A stretch of DNA of 17,958 bases from NCBI GenBank assembly GCA_018900995.1, contig JAHIFH010000063.1, positions 1-17,958 of the forward strand. The letters are read 5' to 3'. The notes below the pieces were generated by a model. That model ran no database searches, was not told where the DNA came from, and saw only the letters and a list, made by a program, of their open reading frames with translations. Source of the stretch: Patescibacteria group bacterium. Lineage in GTDB: Bacteria > Patescibacteriota > Microgenomatia > PFEM01 > JAHIFH01. Position numbers and translations under genes: made by a program. Below, piece after piece: positions 14,335 through 17,958 of this stretch. Position 1 is the first letter of the stretch; each line of letters starts with the position of its first letter.

Positions 14335-14362
14335 GATTACGATATTATGATATATCGTAGTA
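14335..14362. repeat. Near-palindrome with 6-base spacer at the end of the pseudouridine synthase gene
   Basis: TACGATAT (14338-14345) and ATATCGTA (14352-14359) are perfect inverted arms around TATGAT; a further A-T pair (14336/14361) extends them past a G-T mismatch. The 11-6-11 geometry equals that of Xer dif sites, but the arms do not match known dif consensus. It overlaps the stop codon of the gene at 14345-15055 and has no T-run for a terminator. Confidence 0.4.
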
Positions 14363-15055
14363 GGAGCATTTAGCGAGCGCGTTTTTTAAATCTAAAGGAA
14401 GTGGGCTAGTAAATTTGACCCTCTTTTTTGTCTGGGGATGGGTAAAAGCCAAATGCGAAGCGTGTAAAAATTGGCGGGGACACCATTGGCGGTCTTTTCT
14501 GGCAGTTTTGCGCCCGGCATATTTCTCATCCGCCACCACCGAATGACCAAGATATTTGAGATGAACCCGAATTTGATGAGTCCGACCGGTGGTTGGAGCA
14601 AGCTCCAATAGCGTAAGGCGTTCAGCGTTTAGCGTATAGTTCTTTTTTACTTTATAGTTCGTTTTTGCCGGACGCCCGCCTAAAAACACCCCAAACTTCT
14701 TCCTGTCAAATGGGCTCCGGGTAATTGGCGCCTCAATTGCTCCTTGTTTTGGCTCAACTTTTCCATGAACTAGAGCCAGGTACTGCTTCTCTACTTTTCT
14801 TTCTTTAAATTGTTTTTGGAGATTCTCAAACGCTTTTGGAGTTTTGGCAACTAAAAGTAAACCACTGGTTTCTTTGTCTAAACGATGAACAATTCCTGCT
14901 CGTTCCCCTATTCCCCTACCTTTAATCTTTAAATAATTTTCAACCCAATCCTGAATTGTTTTTTCCTTAGTTGTCTTAGCCCGATTAACCACCACCCCTG
15001 CGGGTTTATCAAGCACCAAAATTGACCTGTCCTCAGATATAACTTTCGGCTCCAT
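14345..15055 (-). CDS. RluA/RluD-family pseudouridine synthase, no S4 domain
   Basis: This cytosolic enzyme isomerises uridine to pseudouridine in RNA, most likely 23S rRNA. The 236-residue protein has the RluA core: VLDKPAGVVV (motif I), IVHRLDKETSGLLLVAKT with catalytic D60, YLALVHGKV, and PTTGRTHQIRVHLKYLGHSV with the conserved Arg. It is shorter than E. coli RluD (326) because the N-terminal S4 domain is absent; the N-terminus MEPKVISEDRSILVLD enters directly into the catalytic fold. Residues 139-148 (NYTLNAERLT) appear to be partly coded by a repeat-like AGCGT-rich stretch (14609-14639). It lies 57 bases upstream of the antiporter and may be transcribed separately. The target site in rRNA cannot be assigned. 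Confidence 0.9.
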   Translation of the reverse strand: MEPKVISEDRSILVLDKPAGVVVNRAKTTKEKTIQDWVENYLKIKGRGIGERAGIVHRLDKETSGLLLVAKTPKAFENLQKQFKERKVEKQYLALVHGKVEPKQGAIEAPITRSPFDRKKFGVFLGGRPAKTNYKVKKNYTLNAERLTLLELAPTTGRTHQIRVHLKYLGHSVVADEKYAGRKTARKDRQWCPRQFLHASHLAFTHPQTKKRVKFTSPLPLDLKNALAKCSYYDIS

Positions 15056-15090
15056 CTCTTCTATTTTACTTCGGCACTTCGTTTGCCTCG

Positions 15091-15115
15091 TATAATTCTC
15101 TTTAGTCGAATTATA
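15091..15115. promoter_or_regulatory. Inverted repeat holding two opposed TATAAT boxes
   Basis: TATAATTC (15091-15098) and GAATTATA (15108-15115) form a perfect 8-base inverted repeat with a 9-base spacer. The right arm supplies a - strand TATAAT (15115-15110) that could start transcription of the pseudouridine synthase gene about 48 bases before its ATG. No clear -35 is visible, since that position falls in the dksA terminator. Confidence 0.4.
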
Positions 15116-15141
15116 ACAAAAAAGCCCGCTTTTAGCGGACT
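15116..15141 (-). terminator. Rho-independent terminator after the DksA-like gene
   Basis: On the - strand AGTCCGCT (15141-15134), loop AAA and AGCGGGCT (15130-15123) pair through eight positions with one G-U, followed by TTTTTT. It lies 18 bases after the DksA-type stop and ends the lgt-like/DksA transcript. Confidence 0.8.
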
Positions 15142-15158
15142 AAACTAGATGCTAGATG

Positions 15159-15572
15159 CTATTTCTCTTTTTTCTTTTCGCACTTGATGCAGACTGTTGT
15201 CTCTGGCATAATCATCAATCGGTCAGTGTCAATCATTTGACCACATTTCTCACAGATAGCATACTTGCCAATTTTAATCCGGGTTAATGCTTTTTTGACT
15301 TGAATGAGCTTCCGGTCAACTTGGTCCCGCATAGCTCTTGCTCGCTCATGCCCAACTTGCTCGGCTGCATCCGCATCAGCAGCGGCGTTATCAGAAAGGC
15401 GACGAACATCCTCAAAGGGATCAGCCTTGGTAATTTCCTTTTTTCTTTTTACTAATTTTTTTTCTTCCCGCCTAAGAAAACGCCCGATAGGCTCAATCAC
15501 CTTAGCCGGAAAAGTCACCACTTGCTTAACTTGCCTAACGACTCTTTCTTTTCTTTTCTCTGATTTTGCCAA
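15159..15572 (-). CDS. DksA/TraR-type zinc-finger protein
   Basis: A 137-residue cytosolic protein with a C-terminal C4 zinc finger of the DksA/TraR family: CEKCGQMID (C107, C110) and TTVCIKC (C128, C131). In E. coli, DksA enters the RNA polymerase secondary channel and works with ppGpp. The N-terminal 45 residues are highly basic and unlike E. coli DksA; residues 50-100 are a shorter helical region (DNAAADADAAEQVGHERARA). The start is TTG at 15572, chosen because a strong GGAAGGAGG lies 4 bases upstream. This gives a 38-base overlap with the Lgt-like gene, and both share one transcript and terminator. Shorter DksA-like proteins of this kind are common in bacteria without a proven ppGpp response. 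Confidence 0.85.
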   Translation of the reverse strand: MAKSEKRKERVVRQVKQVVTFPAKVIEPIGRFLRREEKKLVKRKKEITKADPFEDVRRLSDNAAADADAAEQVGHERARAMRDQVDRKLIQVKKALTRIKIGKYAICEKCGQMIDTDRLMIMPETTVCIKCEKKKEK

Positions 15573-16326
15573 CTTGCCTCCTTCCTGAACGAAGATAAAT
15601 AATGCCTAATAATAAGCCTGCTAGAATCAGACTTAAACTAATTTCTAGCCAGTACCAATATAACAAATTGTCGCGCCAGATAGCAACTAAAAAATTAATC
15701 AACATCGCCAAAAAGCCAAAGCCGATTGCCATTAAGCCATGGGTTTTGGTCTTATACCAATCCCAAGTGCGCCAATGTCTTTCAATCCGGAGTAAAAAAA
15801 GCCAAAGTACAAAAAATCCAACCGCCATTACCAAAGGAAGCGGCTGCCGCTTAAGCAAGCTGCCAGCCACATAAATTCCCCAAGGCATGGTAGTTGGCTT
15901 ACCAAAGCCGGTGCCATCAAAAAAAGCACCAATTTGAGATAAAATCAAAAAGGGCATCATCCCATAAACAAATTCATCCGCTAACTGCCAGAAATCTAAA
16001 TTTTGGCGAAGACTAAACCAATAAACAGCTAAGAAAATCCCTCCGACTGCTCCCCAAAAAGACAAGCCAGGATATTTACTTATCAACAGCCAACGGGTTG
16101 GGTTAACACCAAGAAGAGAGATATTCTGGATAATAAAGAAAATCCTGGCGAAAACAAGACCAACCAAGGCGGCAAGAATAATCAAATCAATTACTTTCTC
16201 TTCATCAATACCTAATTCCTTTAATCGCCGCCAAATAAAAAAAGCGGATAGGAAAAAGCCAATGGCCAAAAATAAGCCTAGGCTGTAAAAATTGATTGTT
16301 CCGATTGAAAAAAGTAAGGGCAACAT
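15535..16326 (-). CDS. Lgt-like membrane protein (diverged prolipoprotein diacylglyceryl transferase)
   Basis: A 263-residue polytopic membrane protein with the overall Lgt layout: about seven helices, FYSLGLFLAIGFF at the start (Tyr14 matching E. coli Tyr26), GLSFWGAVGG and SQIGAFFDGTGFGKPT. Lgt transfers diacylglycerol to the lipobox Cys of prolipoproteins. Several residues important in E. coli Lgt are changed here by alignment: His103 is W91, Arg143 is Q131, Asn146 is A134, Glu151 is T139. The family HPxQLYE motif is also missing (RQPLPLVMAV). The equivalent of Gly154 (G142) is kept. It may therefore be inactive, or a CPR subfamily with a different reaction. A strong promoter is shared with the divergent gene at 16384; the DksA-type gene overlaps its end. 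Confidence 0.75.
   Translation of the reverse strand: MLPLLFSIGTINFYSLGLFLAIGFFLSAFFIWRRLKELGIDEEKVIDLIILAALVGLVFARIFFIIQNISLLGVNPTRWLLISKYPGLSFWGAVGGIFLAVYWFSLRQNLDFWQLADEFVYGMMPFLILSQIGAFFDGTGFGKPTTMPWGIYVAGSLLKRQPLPLVMAVGFFVLWLFLLRIERHWRTWDWYKTKTHGLMAIGFGFLAMLINFLVAIWRDNLLYWYWLEISLSLILAGLLLGIIYLRSGRRQVGKIREKKRKSR
15577..15585 (-). promoter_or_regulatory. Ribosome binding site fixing a TTG start
   Basis: GGAAGGAGG on the - strand, 4 bases before TTG 15572 and inside the coding region of the Lgt-like gene. It is the best Shine-Dalgarno in the window and decides the DksA-type start. Confidence 0.75.
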
Positions 16327-16332
16327 TTTTGC

Positions 16333-16361
16333 TTGTATGACTTGATGATATCAATTATACT
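16333..16361 (+). promoter_or_regulatory. Promoter of the metal-hydrolase-like gene
   Basis: TTGTAT (16333-16338) and TATACT (16356-16361), 17 bases apart, predict a start near 16368, about 16 bases before ATG 16384. This excludes the longer reading from TTG 16333. Confidence 0.5.
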
Positions 16362-16383
16362 GGCAATACTAAACAAGCGTCAA
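16354..16383 (-). promoter_or_regulatory. Promoter of the Lgt-like/DksA-type operon, overlapping the divergent promoter
   Basis: On the - strand TTGACG (16383-16378) and TATAAT (16359-16354), spaced 18, predict a start near 16347, about 21 bases before ATG 16326. It shares the octamer ATTATACT with the + strand promoter. Confidence 0.6.
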
Positions 16384-16833
16384 ATGTTATCAACCACTCA
16401 TTCGTTGGTTTCTGCCATAATAGTTAGCAAAATTCCCTCTCCCGCTATTAGCTTTCCTTTAGTTATTATTACTCATTATCTTATAGATAGCATTCCTCAT
16501 TGGGACACAGGTAGTGGCTTGAGCAACGGAACCAAAACCAGGAAACAATCTTTCTTTCATACTTTAATAGATCTAACTACTGCTGCCACAGTTGTCTTAC
16601 TTCTCTTCCAAATAGGCAAAAGTTTATCAATTAGGCTTTGGCTTGGAGTCCTCTTAGGAATTTCCCCAGACTTAGTTGAATCCCCAGCTTTGTTCCTGAA
16701 TTATCGCCCCTCCCCTATTGATAAATTGGAGAAATTTCATGATTATTTTCATCGGAGCTGGAAACTCCCTTATGGACTAATTCCCCAAGTAATCATCATT
16801 GCCATCGTTCTTCTTATTCTTTACTTCACTTAA
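16384..16833 (+). CDS. Membrane-bound metal-dependent hydrolase-like protein (YdjM/DUF457-type)
   Basis: A 149-residue membrane protein resembling the YdjM/YbcI family of predicted membrane metal hydrolases, whose substrates are unknown. The metal-type residues are THSL (H6), THYLIDSIPHWD (H31, D35, H39, D41), FFHTLIDL (H59, D63), SPDL (D96) and KFHDYFH (H119, H123). Three to four hydrophobic helices alternate with them (FPLVIITHYLI, AATVVLLLFQI, VIIIAIVLLILYF). The ATG at 16384 is preferred because the promoter covers an earlier in-frame TTG (16333) and runs to ATG 16345. It converges with efp and overlaps it by 8 bases. It is shorter than many family members. The role is inferred from family resemblance only. 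Confidence 0.65.
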   Translation: MLSTTHSLVSAIIVSKIPSPAISFPLVIITHYLIDSIPHWDTGSGLSNGTKTRKQSFFHTLIDLTTAATVVLLLFQIGKSLSIRLWLGVLLGISPDLVESPALFLNYRPSPIDKLEKFHDYFHRSWKLPYGLIPQVIIIAIVLLILYFT

Positions 16834-17386
16834 CTCTTTCCATATACTTTCTTGTTCGGGTATCCACCTTAATCCTATTTCCTTTTTTAATAAAGAGGGG
16901 TGTCTGAACAACCAAACCATTACTCAGGGTCACTGGTTTAGTTGAAGCCGTTGCCGAATCGCCTTTGACTCCTGGCGGAGCGTCAATTACTTCAAAAATC
17001 ATTGACAGGGGCAGTTCAATTGATAAAGGCTTTTCTTCATAGAAAAGAACCTTGATTTGACTTTCCTCTTTCAAAAACTTAGTTTTTTCGCCTGAAATTG
17101 ATTTATCCAGAGAGAATTGCTCAAAACTGCGAGGGTCTATAAAATAAAGATTGTTCTCGTCTTGATAAAGAAATTGAAGAGTCTTAATTGTGGTTTCAAT
17201 TGGCTCTACTTTAGCTCCGGAAGTAAAGGTTTTTTCAACCATCATGCCTGTTGCTAAATTACGGGCTTTCACTCTGATATTAGCGGCTCCCCGCCCTAAC
17301 TTCGTGTGTTTGTAACCAAGCACTTGATAAGGCTGCCCCTCAAGTTTAAAAGCAGTCCCCGTTCTTAGTTCAGTGACAGAAATCAT
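16826..17386 (-). CDS. efp: Translation elongation factor P
   Basis: EF-P binds the ribosome next to the P-site tRNA and helps form bonds at proline stretches. The 186-residue protein has all three domains: the N-terminal KOW-like domain (ELRTGTAFKLEGQPYQVLGY), the central domain (VEKTFTSGAKVEP, DPRSFEQFSL) and the C-terminal domain ending in the signature TLSNGLVVQTPLFIKKGNRI and VDTRTRKYMERV. The tip loop reads KLGRGAAN, so Arg32 takes the place of E. coli Lys34, the residue that receives beta-lysine. The ATG at 17386 is chosen over 17416, which lies inside a tRNA. No Shine-Dalgarno is present. The gene begins only 3 bases after the 3' end of tRNA-Leu and must share its transcript. Confidence 0.96.
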   Translation of the reverse strand: MISVTELRTGTAFKLEGQPYQVLGYKHTKLGRGAANIRVKARNLATGMMVEKTFTSGAKVEPIETTIKTLQFLYQDENNLYFIDPRSFEQFSLDKSISGEKTKFLKEESQIKVLFYEEKPLSIELPLSMIFEVIDAPPGVKGDSATASTKPVTLSNGLVVQTPLFIKKGNRIKVDTRTRKYMERVK

Positions 17387-17389
17387 AAG

Positions 17390-17474
17390 TGCCGGAGGTG
17401 GGATTTGAACCCACACGAGCCTTACGGCTCATAGCTTTTTGAGAGCTACGCGTATTCCGTTCCGCCACTCCGGC
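17390..17474 (-). tRNA. tRNA-Leu (anticodon CAA)
   Basis: Acceptor arms GCCGGAG and CTCCGGC pair over seven bases, with discriminator A at 17390. The anticodon stem TAGCT/AGCTA encloses loop CTCAAAA, so the anticodon is CAA (17441-17439), reading UUG. The long variable arm GAGCC-GTAA-GGCTC and T arm GTGGG-TTCAAAT-CCCAC confirm a class II tRNA-Leu. CCA is not encoded. The efp start follows after 3 bases. Confidence 0.97.
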
Positions 17475-17479
17475 TAAAT

Positions 17480-17591
17480 GTCTATTTCGAGCGCTAGCGA
17501 GAAACAAGGTTCTCCCGAAATTTCGGGAGGTTCTTATTTCGAGTTCACGAGAAACAAGCTTGTCTTATTTCGAACGCTAGTAAGAAACAAG
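17480..17591 (-). repeat. Three tandem hairpins between dnaB and tRNA-Leu
   Basis: Three related units (17481-17508, 17533-17558, 17564-17591) share arms CTTATTTC and GAAACAAG, separated by GA mismatches from a short apex. The apical pairs differ but stay paired: GC/GC, GT/AC and AC/GT. Read on the - strand the A-C mismatch of the outer stem becomes a G-U pair, which suggests the structure acts in - strand RNA. A perfect 18-base palindrome (CTCCCGAA and TTCGGGAG, 17512-17529) lies between units 1 and 2. Function is unknown; it could affect processing of the tRNA transcript or end dnaB transcription, although no U-tract is seen. Confidence 0.65.
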
Positions 17592-17630
17592 GTACTTCTT
17601 ATTTTACCAAAAATGGGAATAAATTTGAAG

Positions 17631-17958
17631 CTACTCTTCCTCTCTCTTTGTCTCCATCCCGTAAAATCTAATTCTGTCGCCACGGAAGCGGAGCTTCATC
17701 CTCCGCAAAGGCCCATTACGATGTTTAGCAACTTCCAATTCAATACTTTCTACATCCTCGTCATCTTCTCGCCAAATAAACATTACCACGTCCGAGTCTT
17801 GTTCTATGCTCCCCGATTCACGTAAATCAGCTAATCTAGGACGCGGGCTGCCTCTCTGTTCAACGGCTCTTGATAATTGAGAGACAGCCAAAACCGGCAC
17901 CTTCAATTCTCTGGCTAAATTTTTCAACCCCTGAGAAATCTCGGAGACTTCCTGAACC
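17631..17958 (-). CDS. dnaB: Replicative DNA helicase DnaB, 3' part
   Basis: DnaB is the hexameric helicase that unwinds DNA at the replication fork. The frame is open to the window edge, so the N-terminal and most of the RecA-like ATPase domain lie outside. The visible 109 residues begin VQEVSEISQGLKNLARELKV and carry the C-terminal signatures: PVLAVSQLSRAVEQR, LADLRESGSIEQDSDVVMF and VAKHRNGPLRR, whose Arg fits the arginine finger of the family. The tail FRGDRIRFYGMETKREEE is charged and slightly longer than in E. coli. A TTG at 17927 is internal, not a start. It reads toward tRNA-Leu and efp, with 156 bases of hairpins between. Confidence 0.95.
   Translation of the reverse strand, partial: VQEVSEISQGLKNLARELKVPVLAVSQLSRAVEQRGSPRPRLADLRESGSIEQDSDVVMFIWREDDEDVESIELEVAKHRNGPLRRMKLRFRGDRIRFYGMETKREEE

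Noticed and set aside
17390..17474. tRNA-Leu as an integration site for a mobile element
   Set aside because: I see no second copy of the tRNA 3' end in the window, and core genes lie on both sides.
1..17958. CRISPR array
   Set aside because: The tandem units at 17480-17591 are only three, with unequal spacing and self-paired structure; no cas gene is present.
1..17958. TGA recoding as in some CPR lineages
   Set aside because: TGA ends ppa, the antiporter and efp exactly where the families end, so the standard bacterial code applies.

Overview
The window reads as a piece of a small, AT-leaning bacterial genome, most likely from the Candidate Phyla Radiation (Patescibacteria, perhaps a Microgenomates-type lineage). 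This is inferred from the mix of genes: diverged housekeeping proteins with shortened or altered domains (RluA-type synthase without an S4 domain, Lgt-like and LCP-like proteins that have lost usual key residues), two single-chain Xer-type recombinases, small orphan proteins, tight gene packing and few Shine-Dalgarno sites. TGA is used as a normal stop (for example at 1339-1341, 12569-12571 and 16826-16828), so the recoded TGA=Gly genetic code of some CPR lineages does not apply.

Layout. Positions 1-4360 (+ strand) carry one compact operon: the 3' part of gyrB, an inorganic pyrophosphatase, gyrA, and a small nucleoside deoxyribosyltransferase-like gene. A 16-base gap separates this from a convergent block on the - strand (4377-7790): tyrosine recombinase 1, a HAD-type nucleotidase-like protein, a PD-(D/E)XK nuclease-like protein and tyrosine recombinase 2. 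The last two overlap by 4 bases. Both recombinases have an inverted repeat with an ACACT/AGTGT core in the upstream region. Positions 7829-8498 hold no gene but contain a DnaA box, short iterated repeats and copy A of a structured repeat. A - strand operon follows (10690 to 8499): yebC, an 8-helix membrane protein and two orphan small proteins. A TPR/HIRAN-like gene (+) starts from a promoter shared back to back with yebC and ends exactly at copy B of the structured repeat. Next, on the - strand, come a degenerate LCP/LytR_C protein overlapping a CPA2 antiporter, an RluA-type pseudouridine synthase, and a DksA-type zinc protein overlapping an Lgt-like membrane protein. A small metal-hydrolase-like membrane gene (+) shares a bidirectional promoter with lgt. 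The right end carries efp, tRNA-Leu(CAA), three tandem hairpins and the 3' part of dnaB, all read on the - strand except the hairpins, whose sense strand is only inferred.

How it works together. The core is information processing: DNA topology (gyrase), replication (DnaB), translation (EF-P, tRNA-Leu, pseudouridine synthase), regulation (DksA-like, YebC) and pyrophosphate removal. The unusual content lies between these genes. There is a two-copy hairpin repeat whose stem sequences differ but remain paired, while its linkers are conserved. A tandem hairpin cluster shows the same covariation. There is a recombinase/nuclease-like gene pair with candidate recombinase-binding repeats. Several promoters sit so close to the start codon that the mRNAs should be leaderless or nearly so, and two promoters are symmetric and appear bidirectional. 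All function calls come from reading motifs by eye; no database search was possible.
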